Assembly (NCBI GenBank): GCA_024234895.1
Contig: JACKNJ010000008.1
Coordinates: 62,001 to 126,000 of the forward strand
DNA: 64,000 bases
Source: Gammaproteobacteria bacterium
Lineage (GTDB): Bacteria > Pseudomonadota > Gammaproteobacteria > JACKNK01
Direction: 5' to 3'
Below, in pieces: positions 1 through 8,352 of this stretch. Below the pieces are notes generated by a model. It worked only from the letters and a program-made list of their open reading frames with translations, was not told the DNA's origin and did not search any database. The translations under genes were made by a program, and so were the position numbers. Positions within the stretch are counted from its first letter, which is position 1. The number at the start of each line of letters is the position of its first letter.

Positions 1-1348
1 TCGCGTCAATCACCGCCGTCAATCCTGTGTTGGTCGCTCGCGCCATCAACTGACGAGCCTCGAGCGCGCGCATGCGGGCCATCTGTAGATGCTGCGCAGG
101 TGCCCAGGTGGGGCCGAACCACGCGTCATTGCTGACATTGACCATCAGGACGGGATCGCCGAGGTAGGCGTGCGTCTCGGCGGCGAAGGCGTCTTCGAAG
201 CAGATCGTCGCCGATATCTCCAGGCCGTCGCGCAAGCGGATCGGGACTTGCCGGAATGCTCCCGTGCCAAAGTTGGACATGGGCACATCCAGGAACTGGA
301 TGATCCCGCCCAGCAAACCGGCCAGGGGTACGTACTCGCCGAAAGGCACGAGATGGCGCTTGGTGTAGATGCCGCTGGCCGCGCCCATCGCGACCAGACC
401 GTTGAAGTAAGCGCTGGCCGGCTCACCAGGATTCTCGCGGACCGGCGCGCCGATCAGCAGGCCGGTACCACGAGCGCGCGCTGCGTCATCGATGTCTGCC
501 AGGACAGACAGTGCCTGATCGAGGAACACCGGCAATGCTGTCTCCGGCCAGATGACCAGGTCTGCTCCCAGATTCTGCCGCGTCAGCCGCTCGTAGAGCG
601 CAATCGTCGCCAGCCGCTCCCCGGGCTGCCATTTACGCGCCTGATCGACATTGCCCTGAATCAGCGCGACATCCAGCCGACGCTCCAGCCTTTCGGTCCA
701 GGCAATCCCGCCCAGCAACGAACCCAGCAGCCAAAGCGCGAGGGGAAACGCGAGCCACCGCCAGTCGGCCTGCCGAATCACGACCGCCACGATCACCAGC
801 ACACTCGCCAACCCGGCCAGCGCCACGAGATTCACCCCGCCCAACGGTGCGAAGCCGGCAAGCGACGTATCGATGAGCGCGTAGCCGGGGTTCAGCCAGC
901 CGAAGCCGGTGAACAGCACTGCGCGCAGCAATTCGAGCCACACCCACAATGTCGCCAGCAGCAATGGCTGCGCCACGCCGCGAATGCCGGCAACGAAGCG
1001 CCGCGCCAGCCATCCCAGCCATGCCGGATATGCGGCCAGCACAAGCACCAGCAATGCGTTGACCAGGATCGCGACGGGCAACGGAGTGCCGCCGTACGCG
1101 TAGGCGCTGTACCAGACCCAATGGATGCCCGCCCCGAACCAACCCACGCCGAATGCGAACCCCAACCACGCCGCATCCCGCCAACCTCTTGCCGACCAAA
1201 GGACATAAAGGCCGGCAATCGACAGCAGGACCAGTGGATACCAGGCGAGCGGCGCGAAACCGAACACCGCCAGCGCGCCGACTCCGGCGGCGAGTAACGC
1301 CGCAGTCCAGGTCGGCAACGCGGCAACGCGGCGAAGCGGCCCCGGCAT
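1..1348 (-). CDS. lnt: Apolipoprotein N-acyltransferase, C-terminus cut by the window edge
   Basis: Inner-membrane enzyme that adds the third acyl chain to lipoproteins. The first 449 residues are present; the 3' end lies beyond position 1. The first 200 residues are strongly hydrophobic with several membrane segments. The following nitrilase-like domain shows the expected catalytic surroundings: Glu in WPETALPV, Lys in YTKRHLVPFGEY and Cys in ICFEDAF. The ATG at 1348 gives the protein MPGPLRRVAAL. It lies 17 bases after the end of corC, in the usual corC-lnt order, so the two are probably co-transcribed. The visible part looks intact. Confidence 0.95.
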   Translation of the reverse strand, partial: MPGPLRRVAALPTWTAALLAAGVGALAVFGFAPLAWYPLVLLSIAGLYVLWSARGWRDAAWLGFAFGVGWFGAGIHWVWYSAYAYGGTPLPVAILVNALLVLVLAAYPAWLGWLARRFVAGIRGVAQPLLLATLWVWLELLRAVLFTGFGWLNPGYALIDTSLAGFAPLGGVNLVALAGLASVLVIVAVVIRQADWRWLAFPLALWLLGSLLGGIAWTERLERRLDVALIQGNVDQARKWQPGERLATIALYERLTRQNLGADLVIWPETALPVFLDQALSVLADIDDAARARGTGLLIGAPVRENPGEPASAYFNGLVAMGAASGIYTKRHLVPFGEYVPLAGLLGGIIQFLDVPMSNFGTGAFRQVPIRLRDGLEISATICFEDAFAAETHAYLGDPVLMVNVSNDAWFGPTWAPAQHLQMARMRALEARQLMARATNTGLTAVIDA

Positions 1349-1365
1349 GGTTGTCAGGCCGTGGC

Positions 1366-2208
1366 TCAATCGTCGGCGCCGTTCAGCGTGACCCTCAACA
1401 GATAGACCCGCCGACCGTCGGCGCGGAGCACCTTGAAGGTCATTTCACCAAGCTGGACGCTTTCCCCGCGCTCCGGAAGATGGCCGATCGCCTGCGTGAC
1501 CAGGCCGCCGATGGTGTCGAATTCCTCGTCGCTGAAGGCGGTGCCGAAGTAGTCGTTGAACTCCTCCACCGAGGTCCGCGCCTTGACCGTGAACCGACCC
1601 GGCGCGTGGCGGATGATCGCGTCGTCTTCATCGATGTCGTGTTCGTCGTCGATCTCGCCGACGATCTGCTCCAGCACGTCCTCGATCGTGACCAGCCCGG
1701 CGACGCCGCCGTACTCGTCGACAACCACCGCCATGTGATTGCGGTTGGCGCGGAATTCCTTGAGCAGCACGTTGAGCCGCTTGCTCTCCGGCACGAACAC
1801 CGCCGGTCGCAGCACGTCCCGGAAGTTGAACGCGGCCTCGCTCTCGGCCCAGTAGCGCAGCATGTCCTTGGCGAGCAGGATGCCGACCACCTCGTCACGC
1901 GTCTCGCCGACGACCGGGAAGCGGGAGTGCCCGGACTCGGTGACCACCGGCAGGATCGCCTCCGGGTTCGCATCCCGGGAGACCACGGTCATCTGCGCGC
2001 GCGGGATCATGATGTCGCGCACCTGCATCTCCGAGACTTGCAACACGCCCTCGATCATCGCCAGCGCGTCGGCATCGAACAGCGCGCGGGACTGGGCATC
2101 CCTAAGCAGTTCGATCAATTCATCACGGTCGCGCGGCTCACTGCCCAGGGCCTGCAGGAGGCGATCAAAAAAGCCGCGCGGGGTACTGCTAGGTCGGTCT
2201 TCGCTCAT
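1366..2208 (-). CDS. corC: CorC/HlyC family CBS-domain protein
   Basis: Cytosolic CBS-domain protein of the CorC (YbeX) family, associated with magnesium/cobalt efflux and ribosome maintenance. About 280 residues: a CBS pair in the middle (DIMIPRAQMTVV, then HMAVVVDEYGGVAGLVTIED) and a C-terminal CorC_HlyC transporter-associated domain (FNDYFGTAF, DTIGGLV). I prefer the ATG at 2208 (MSEDRPSS). A GTG at 2223 overlaps the ybeY stop codon as GTGA and would add five residues by translational coupling; both are possible. It sits between ybeY and lnt as in most gammaproteobacteria. Confidence 0.93.
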   Translation of the reverse strand: MSEDRPSSTPRGFFDRLLQALGSEPRDRDELIELLRDAQSRALFDADALAMIEGVLQVSEMQVRDIMIPRAQMTVVSRDANPEAILPVVTESGHSRFPVVGETRDEVVGILLAKDMLRYWAESEAAFNFRDVLRPAVFVPESKRLNVLLKEFRANRNHMAVVVDEYGGVAGLVTIEDVLEQIVGEIDDEHDIDEDDAIIRHAPGRFTVKARTSVEEFNDYFGTAFSDEEFDTIGGLVTQAIGHLPERGESVQLGEMTFKVLRADGRRVYLLRVTLNGADD

Positions 2209-2219
2209 TGTGTCCAGGA

Positions 2220-2663
2220 TCACAAATACGGGTCAGGAAACCCAAACGTCGCGAGTATATCCCGCTCCCGCGACTCCATGATTTCAGCGTCCGCCGGATC
2301 GATGTGATCAAAGCCGCGCAGATGCAGCACGCCGTGCACGACCATGTGCGCCCAGTGCGCCTCGGCGGACTTGCCCTGCGCCTCGGCCTCGGCGAACACC
2401 ACCGGCGCGCAGATGACCAGATCGCCGAGCAGATTGATGTCCACCCCCGGCGGCGCCTCGAACGGGAAGGACAGCACGTTGGTCGGGCCGGCCTTGCCGC
2501 GATAGGTCGAATTGAGTTCCGCGCTCTCCTCGCGATCGACGATGCGCACGGTCATCTCGGTGTCCGGATCGAGACCGCTGCCCGCGCCTTCCGCCCAGCG
2601 CGCGATGGTCGCCTCGTCCGGTAGGCCGGGAGTCTCGCTGGCAATCTGGAGATCGAGCAACAT
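2220..2663 (-). CDS. ybeY: Endoribonuclease YbeY
   Basis: Metal-dependent endoribonuclease acting in 16S rRNA 3' maturation and late ribosome quality control. 147 residues, a normal length. The signature metal site H-x3-H-x5-H is visible as HGVLHLRGFDH near residue 115. The conserved TNVLSFPFE strand precedes it. The stop codon of ybeZ lies four bases upstream of the ATG, and its own stop overlaps a possible GTG start of corC, so the genes are likely translated from one message. Confidence 0.95.
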   Translation of the reverse strand: MLLDLQIASETPGLPDEATIARWAEGAGSGLDPDTEMTVRIVDREESAELNSTYRGKAGPTNVLSFPFEAPPGVDINLLGDLVICAPVVFAEAEAQGKSAEAHWAHMVVHGVLHLRGFDHIDPADAEIMESRERDILATFGFPDPYL

Positions 2664-2666
2664 CGC

Positions 2667-3632
2667 TCAGCCCCCTTTCGATCCGCCGCGCTCATAGGCG
2701 GCAACGATACGTTGGACCAGCACGTGACGGACCACATCGCGGGCGTGGAAGAAGGTAAAGCTGATGCCCTCGACATCGGTCAGCAATTCGATCGCCTCAC
2801 GCAGCCCGGAACGCTTGTCGCGCGGCAGATCGACCTGGGTCACGTCGCCGGTGACGACCACGGTGGAACCGAAACCGATGCGGGTCAGGAACATCTTCAT
2901 CTGCTCGGGCGTGGTGTTCTGCGCCTCGTCGAGGATGATGAAGGACTCGTTCAGTGTGCGACCGCGCATATAGGCCAGCGGCGCAACCTCGATCACGTTC
3001 TTCTCGATCAGGCGCGCGACCTTCTCGAAACCGAGCATCTCGTAGAGCGCGTCATACAGCGGCCGCAGGTACGGATCGATCTTCTGCGCGAGATCGCCGG
3101 GCAGAAACCCGAGTCGCTCGCCGGCCTCCACCGCCGGTCGCACCAGCAGGATGCGGCGCACCGCGTCGCGCAGCAGCGCGTCGACCGCGCAGGCGACGGC
3201 CAAATACGTCTTGCCGGTGCCGGCCGGTCCGATGCCGAAATTGAGATCGTGGGTGGCGACACGGCGGATGTAGCGCCGCTGATTGGCGCCACGAGGTCGC
3301 ACCGCGCCGTGCTTGGTATGCAGCACGATCTCCGCCGCGTCGTCACCCGGCTCGTCGGCGAGCGCGGAATCGCCCAGCGCCGCGTAGACGACCTCCTTGT
3401 CCAGGCCGCCGTCTTCGGTTCTGGCGTACAGGCCGCGCAGCAGATCGCGCCCGACGGCGACGAATTGCTCGATGCCGATCACGGTGAAATCGAAGCCCCG
3501 CTGGACGATCTCGATCCCCAGGCGGGCCTCGATCATGCGCAGATGATCCCCGGTCGGCCCGCACAGATCGGCGAGCCGGCGATTGTCCGGCGGCGCCAGC
3601 GTGAAGGTCTCGGTGTACGGCTTCGCGGTCAT
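2667..3632 (-). CDS. ybeZ: PhoH-like ATPase YbeZ
   Basis: PhoH-family P-loop ATPase thought to work with YbeY in RNA metabolism. 321 residues from the ATG at 3632, which overlaps the stop of the upstream glycosyltransferase as ATGA. A longer reading frame to 3773 exists but lies wholly inside that gene. Walker A is GPAGTGKT near residue 130; the Walker B region reads FIILDEAQN. In most relatives miaB is directly upstream; here a 7 kb glycan block separates them, and the ATGA overlap suggests ybeZ is now translationally coupled to the last glycan gene. Confidence 0.94.
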   Translation of the reverse strand: MTAKPYTETFTLAPPDNRRLADLCGPTGDHLRMIEARLGIEIVQRGFDFTVIGIEQFVAVGRDLLRGLYARTEDGGLDKEVVYAALGDSALADEPGDDAAEIVLHTKHGAVRPRGANQRRYIRRVATHDLNFGIGPAGTGKTYLAVACAVDALLRDAVRRILLVRPAVEAGERLGFLPGDLAQKIDPYLRPLYDALYEMLGFEKVARLIEKNVIEVAPLAYMRGRTLNESFIILDEAQNTTPEQMKMFLTRIGFGSTVVVTGDVTQVDLPRDKRSGLREAIELLTDVEGISFTFFHARDVVRHVLVQRIVAAYERGGSKGG

Positions 3633-4795
3633 CTCGATCCAACCATCTCGTCGAGCCAGCCGCGCAGGGTTTGCGCGCGCTGATCCCAACTGTTTGCCAG
3701 CGCCTTCTGCCAGCGCGCCGCAGTGCTGCCCGGGCCCTCCCCGGCGAGAGCGCGCGCGAGTGCGGCTTCCCAACCGTCGGCACCGTGTGCGATCTCGATC
3801 ACGTCGGTGAAGCCGTGCAGGGAGGCGAGATCGCAGGCCACGATCGGCGTGCGCGCCGCCAGCGATTCATAGAGTTTCAGCGGGTCGCCGGCGATGGACC
3901 ACAGCCCCTCCTCGACCCGGTACGGGATGATGTTCACGTCCATCGCCGAGGAATAGGCAGGCACCGTCTGGCGCGGTCGCGGACCGAGCAGATGCACGTT
4001 GGTCGCTTCCCGCAGCGCGCGCATGCGCGGGTCCTCGTCCAGCTGCTTCACGCCGCCGATGAACACGAACTGCCATTCCGGCCGACGTGCGGCCAGTTCC
4101 ACCAGCAGAGCCAGATCGACCTTCGGATTGAGGGTGCCCACGTAGCCGATGCGTGGCCCCGGGATCGCGGCGATGTCGTCCGGCTCGATGTTGCCGCCGG
4201 CATCGCTGATGGCGTGCACGGCCTCGAACCCTTCCACCGCGACGCCATTGGGGAGGTGCCGGACCGGGCCATCGCGATAGCCGCCCAGTTCCTCGACCGT
4301 GTTCAGCGAAGTGCCGATGACCATGTCCGCACGCGCCACGATGCGGCGCTGCGCGGCGTCGTCACGCGGCGTCCAGGACGGAAACAGGCTGTAGCGGTCG
4401 AAGGCGTGATAGATCACGAAGTCGGGTTTCAGCGCGTCCAGATAGAGCTCGAAACGCGGGTAATAGATATGGGCGACCAGCGGCTGCCCGGCGGGCAGTT
4501 CGGCGCGCAGCCGACGCGCCTGGGCATGCGCGAGCAGGCGGTCCCAGGCAGGGAACTTCGGCCACAGCAGACGCCAGCGGGAGGGATGATCGAGATGCAC
4601 GCCATCCGCCATCTCCCAGCTGGAGAAACGCGGCGCCGCGCGCCATTCCGGCTGACCACGGTCCCACACCGACCACAGGCCGTTCGTGTAGGCGATGTCA
4701 TGATGCGGCGCCAGGCGCGACAGGATGTTCTGGCGGTTGTACCAGGGGCCGTGCCAGTCATCCGGCGCCATCGCGACGATGGACAATCTCCGCAT
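3629..4795 (-). CDS. Glycosyltransferase, GT-B fold, family 1/4-like
   Basis: Probable cytosolic transferase building a surface glycan. 388 residues from the ATG at 4795 (MRRLSIVAMAPDD); an in-frame ATG at 4825 would add ten residues without a family match. The N-terminal half has the GT-B acceptor fold (VIYHAFDRYSLF) and a domain-joining segment DMVIGTSLNT. The C-terminal half carries the donor-binding stretch IGYVGTLNPKVDL and KLYESLAARTPIVA, typical of GT4-like retaining enzymes. Donor and acceptor cannot be told from sequence. Last gene of the glycan block, overlapping ybeZ by four bases. Confidence 0.85.
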   Translation of the reverse strand: MRRLSIVAMAPDDWHGPWYNRQNILSRLAPHHDIAYTNGLWSVWDRGQPEWRAAPRFSSWEMADGVHLDHPSRWRLLWPKFPAWDRLLAHAQARRLRAELPAGQPLVAHIYYPRFELYLDALKPDFVIYHAFDRYSLFPSWTPRDDAAQRRIVARADMVIGTSLNTVEELGGYRDGPVRHLPNGVAVEGFEAVHAISDAGGNIEPDDIAAIPGPRIGYVGTLNPKVDLALLVELAARRPEWQFVFIGGVKQLDEDPRMRALREATNVHLLGPRPRQTVPAYSSAMDVNIIPYRVEEGLWSIAGDPLKLYESLAARTPIVACDLASLHGFTDVIEIAHGADGWEAALARALAGEGPGSTAARWQKALANSWDQRAQTLRGWLDEMVGSR

Positions 4796-4847
4796 GCGGC
4801 TTATCGCTTCGACGCCGCGCGGCAAGCGCGACCCAACCGGTGCGCGA

Positions 4848-5918
4848 TCATCGAACGCGGTCCAGGCCAGCGAGAATCTGGTCGGCGTGGTGATCCCAGC
4901 TCCAGAAATCGGTGATGGCGTGATTGGCGGCGGCGGCAGAGGCCAGGTCGAAGCTCAAGGCATCCTGCATCGCCTGCTGCATGGCACCCTGATCGCCGAC
5001 CGGAAACGCGATGTTTTGGCCCTGATGAAGCACCCACCCGATGCAACCCAGATCGGGGCCGACAATCAGCTTGCCGAAGGTCATGCCCAACAACGCCAGC
5101 GACGAATTCAGACCGCGTACATGGCCGAGGATCATCGCGTCGCAGGCATTGACGAAATACTGCACATCATCGGCGGGCACATGACCCAAATGCAGCCGCA
5201 GCCGACCCTGCCAGCGATGTGGGACACGATTGCGCAGATCCAGGAAGCGACCGCGCCAGCCACTCACCGACGCGCTGCCGGCGACCACCAGATAGATCGG
5301 GCGTCCGGATGACTTCAGACCGCGAAATGCCTCGATCACGTTGAACAGCCCCTTGTAACCCTTCAAGGCGCCGAACAGCAGAAAGACGAAGGCATCGGTC
5401 GGCAAGCCCAGCCGCCGCCGCGACTCCGCCATGTCCGACTCGTTCCGCTGCGCCTTGTAATGCCCCATCGGGGCGATCACCTGCGGCACCCCGGCACGCG
5501 GCGGATAGTTCTCGGCGATCAGATCGCGGGAACGTTCGCAATGATGGACCACGACATCCGCGAGGTCGGAGACCGCCCTGTAGACACGCACATCCAGATC
5601 GTTGTCGTAGGTGTCGTGCGGAAACAGATTGTGGATGGTCCAGATGATCCGGATGCCGCGCGCCTTGAAATCCCGCAGGCGCGCGAGAAACATCTCCGCG
5701 CGCTCCTCGACCGTGCCCTCGCCGTCGTTGCGATAGAACATCTCCGGCCAGTGCAGGTGGATGATGTCCGGCACGATCTCCGACTCGTAGAAATTCTCCG
5801 GGCCGTAGTAAACCGTGTAACCGCGCCGCTGATAGGCACGCCCGACCTCGCGGACCAGGATGTTGCCCAACAGTCGATACGGGATCAGGATCAGTTTCCC
5901 GCGGCTATCAGCCTGCAT
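4848..5918 (-). CDS. Glycosyltransferase, GT-B fold
   Basis: Second glycosyltransferase of the block, 356 residues. The N-terminal domain includes DIIHLHWPEMFY and IIWTIHNLFPHD, a pattern common in GT4 enzymes of capsule and exopolysaccharide clusters. The C-terminal domain has FLLFGALKGYKGLFNVIEAF and an LALLGMTFGKLIVGPD donor loop. The start at 5918 has GGAG nine bases upstream. Together with its neighbour it would add two sugars to a lipid-linked or lipid A-linked acceptor; the specificity is unknown. Confidence 0.84.
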   Translation of the reverse strand: MQADSRGKLILIPYRLLGNILVREVGRAYQRRGYTVYYGPENFYESEIVPDIIHLHWPEMFYRNDGEGTVEERAEMFLARLRDFKARGIRIIWTIHNLFPHDTYDNDLDVRVYRAVSDLADVVVHHCERSRDLIAENYPPRAGVPQVIAPMGHYKAQRNESDMAESRRRLGLPTDAFVFLLFGALKGYKGLFNVIEAFRGLKSSGRPIYLVVAGSASVSGWRGRFLDLRNRVPHRWQGRLRLHLGHVPADDVQYFVNACDAMILGHVRGLNSSLALLGMTFGKLIVGPDLGCIGWVLHQGQNIAFPVGDQGAMQQAMQDALSFDLASAAAANHAITDFWSWDHHADQILAGLDRVR

Positions 5919-5936
5919 GGCGTCGTCTCCGGCGGA

Positions 5937-6893
5937 TCAGTCGTAGTACCACTCGCGCGCGCGTGCCAGACCATCCCGCAACGCCCACCTGGCCTCGAAC
6001 CCGGTCAGCCGCTTGAGCTTGGCCACGTTGGGCGCGCGCCGTTTGACGCTGCCCTTCGGCGACGGGAACAGCTTGATCTCGGCATCCACGCCGATCGATT
6101 CCATCATCGCCTTGCCGAGATCGAGAATGGTGATCTCGTCCTCACTGCCCACGTTGACCGTCTCGTTCCGGGTACTGTCGCTCTCGCCAACCAGAACGGT
6201 GGCGTCGATAACGTCGTCAACGTACATGAAGGAACGCGTGTCCTCGTAGCCGTAGAGCTCGTAGACGCCGTTCTTGGCACGCTCGAAGAAATCCGGAATC
6301 ACGTGCTTGTCGCCCATGCGCGGACCGTAGGCGTTGTGATAACGGATGATGCTGTAAGGCAGATCAAAGTTGCGGCAACCGTTGATGGTCGCGACCTCGC
6401 CATGAATCTTGGAACCGCCGTAAGACCAGCGGGAATTGGAAACGTCGTCGATGGAAACGGGCACCTCCTCGGCAGTCGGCACCTCCCAGCCAAAGCGGGT
6501 CACGGTCGACGCGTAGGCCTCGGAGCTCCCGGCATAGACGAACCGTTTGAGCGGGGTGGCCTTGTAATGATCGATCAGGAAGATGGTCGGCAGCGTGCAG
6601 CACTTGACCACTTCGAACGGCCGTTCATAGAAGTTCTGGGTCCCGTTCAAGGCCGCCAGGTGATAGACGTAATCGACATCGGCGGGCAGCTTTTCCACCT
6701 CGGTCTGCCGGGTCAGGTCGATCGCATGGAACGTCACGTTCTCGCGCCTGATCAGGTCATCGAAGAGCGCGTCTTCTTCGCCACGGGTGAAGTTGTCGAC
6801 GGCGATGACCTGGTTGGCCGGATCGTCGGCGAAACGTTTGGCCAGCGCGTAGCCGAGGAAGCCGGCCGCGCCGGTGACGAGAATTCTGCTCAT
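5937..6893 (-). CDS. NAD-dependent epimerase/dehydratase (extended SDR)
   Basis: Nucleotide-sugar modifying enzyme of the extended SDR class, 318 residues from the ATG at 6893. The Rossmann glycine motif is GAAGFLG at the N-terminus; the catalytic pair is Y-x3-K in SYGGSKIHGE, and the preceding serine region is AGSSEAY. The substrate-side motif is HNAYGPRM. Similar proteins include UDP-glucose 4-epimerases and UDP-glucuronate decarboxylases. Because the next gene upstream makes a uronic-acid type sugar nucleotide, a uronate epimerase or decarboxylase is plausible but not shown. Confidence 0.85.
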   Translation of the reverse strand: MSRILVTGAAGFLGYALAKRFADDPANQVIAVDNFTRGEEDALFDDLIRRENVTFHAIDLTRQTEVEKLPADVDYVYHLAALNGTQNFYERPFEVVKCCTLPTIFLIDHYKATPLKRFVYAGSSEAYASTVTRFGWEVPTAEEVPVSIDDVSNSRWSYGGSKIHGEVATINGCRNFDLPYSIIRYHNAYGPRMGDKHVIPDFFERAKNGVYELYGYEDTRSFMYVDDVIDATVLVGESDSTRNETVNVGSEDEITILDLGKAMMESIGVDAEIKLFPSPKGSVKRRAPNVAKLKRLTGFEARWALRDGLARAREWYYD

Positions 6894-6939
6894 TGGTGGC
6901 GAAGATTCGTGTTGGTGAAAACGTGAGGAGAAACAGGGA

Positions 6940-8262
6940 TCAGAGCGCCATGTTACCAAGCGAGGTAACGACAATTGAATTGTCGTAGGTGCCCAGGCGC
7001 TGGTTGTCCCAATAGTCGTAGACGATCGCGCCCTCGGTCATGCCGGCCGCGAGTTTCGACCAGTTCAGATTCTGGAACGCGATGTGGTTGGTCTGGATGA
7101 ACACGACCGCCGCGCCGCTCAGCGCGTCTTCCAGAGTGTCCTCGACGACCATGCCATCCGCCTCCATCTCATCGCGACGTGCCACCGGGTCGAACACCCG
7201 CAGGTCCAGCGAAGGATCGAAGCTTTTCGCGGCGGCAAGCAGCTTGTAGATCATCGAACCACGCAGGTCGCTGGTCTCCGGTCGGCCCTTGAACGCAGCG
7301 CCCAGGATGACCACCTTGCGCGCCTTGTCGAACAGGCCGCGCTGCGCCGCCTTTTCGAGGACCGAACGCGTGGTGAACTCGATCAGTTCCTCGTTGCGCC
7401 GGCGCGCCGTGAGCATGATGTCGGCCTGCACGGCACGGTTCGCGAAACCCTCGGCGAGGATGTAGCCGTCCTTGCCGAGACAAGGTCCGCCGACCGGCCC
7501 CGGGAAGCGGACGTTGGAGCGCGGATAGTTGTGGTTGACCGCGCGGATCACGTTACGCGCGGAAATGCCGGCGACCTCGCACAGCAACGCCACCTCGTTC
7601 GCGTAGGCGAACATCACGTCGCGGTCGGTGTTGTTGACCAGCTTGACCATTTCGGCCTCTTCGAGCGAATCCACCAGCACCACTTCCTTGGTCAGACGCT
7701 CGAACAGGGCCCGGGCCCGCTCCGCGGAACGCCGGTCGACACCGCCGACCACCTGCGGCAGGCTGGCCAGTTCCTCCAGCGCCCGGCCTTCCAGGGTGCG
7801 CTCCGGGCAGAATGCCAGATCGTATTGCTTGCCCGCCGCATCGAGGATCGGTTTGACCTCGTTGCGCGTCACGCCCAGCTTGACGGTCGACCGCAGCAGG
7901 ACCATGTCGCCGTCGCGCAGCACCCGCGCGATCGCGGCGCTGACTTGCCGGATCGGCGCGAGATCGACCTCCAGGCAACTGTCGATGTTGGTGCCGACGG
8001 TGATGATGTAGATGCGTGCGTGATCGCTGGGTGTCAGTTCGTAGGCGGCGGTCAGGCTGCCGTTCTCGACGACCTCCTTGACCACCGCGTCGAAACCGAA
8101 CTCATGGAAGTGCGCGCGCCCTTCGGCCAAAGCCTGATGAACGACCGGATTGATCTCGATGCCCTCGACCATCAAACCGTGCTTGGCCATGTAGCCCGCC
8201 AGCGTCAGGCCGACATAGCCCAGACCAACGACGCACACGTAGTTATCTTCGTAGTTCTGCAA
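6940..8262 (-). CDS. Nucleotide-sugar dehydrogenase (UDP-glucose/GDP-mannose dehydrogenase family)
   Basis: Oxidises the C6 of a nucleotide sugar to a uronic acid with NAD. 440 residues. N-terminal Rossmann motif GLGYVGL, central dimerisation helix around EAEMVKLVNN, C-terminal UDP-binding domain (VVILGAAFKGRPETSDLRGS). The catalytic cysteine loop reads GGPCLGKD, unlike the GGSCFPKD of UDP-glucose dehydrogenases or the GGHCIPVD of the WecC group, so the substrate is uncertain. The start is a TTG at 8262, supported by a strong GGAGGA nine bases upstream; the next candidate (GTG, 8241) lacks such a site. Confidence 0.88.
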   Translation of the reverse strand: MQNYEDNYVCVVGLGYVGLTLAGYMAKHGLMVEGIEINPVVHQALAEGRAHFHEFGFDAVVKEVVENGSLTAAYELTPSDHARIYIITVGTNIDSCLEVDLAPIRQVSAAIARVLRDGDMVLLRSTVKLGVTRNEVKPILDAAGKQYDLAFCPERTLEGRALEELASLPQVVGGVDRRSAERARALFERLTKEVVLVDSLEEAEMVKLVNNTDRDVMFAYANEVALLCEVAGISARNVIRAVNHNYPRSNVRFPGPVGGPCLGKDGYILAEGFANRAVQADIMLTARRRNEELIEFTTRSVLEKAAQRGLFDKARKVVILGAAFKGRPETSDLRGSMIYKLLAAAKSFDPSLDLRVFDPVARRDEMEADGMVVEDTLEDALSGAAVVFIQTNHIAFQNLNWSKLAAGMTEGAIVYDYWDNQRLGTYDNSIVVTSLGNMAL

Positions 8263-8352
8263 CTGGGCGCTCCTCCGGGAACGGGCTGAATATTGTCATG
8301 CAAGCAACGGGTCGCAAGGTTTTGCGCGCCCCGGCCACGACCACGGGTGTGG

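Noticed and set aside
3633..3773. 47-residue N-terminal extension of ybeZ
   Set aside because: Lies inside the glycosyltransferase gene; arginine-rich with no family match, while the ATG at 3632 overlaps the upstream stop in the usual way.
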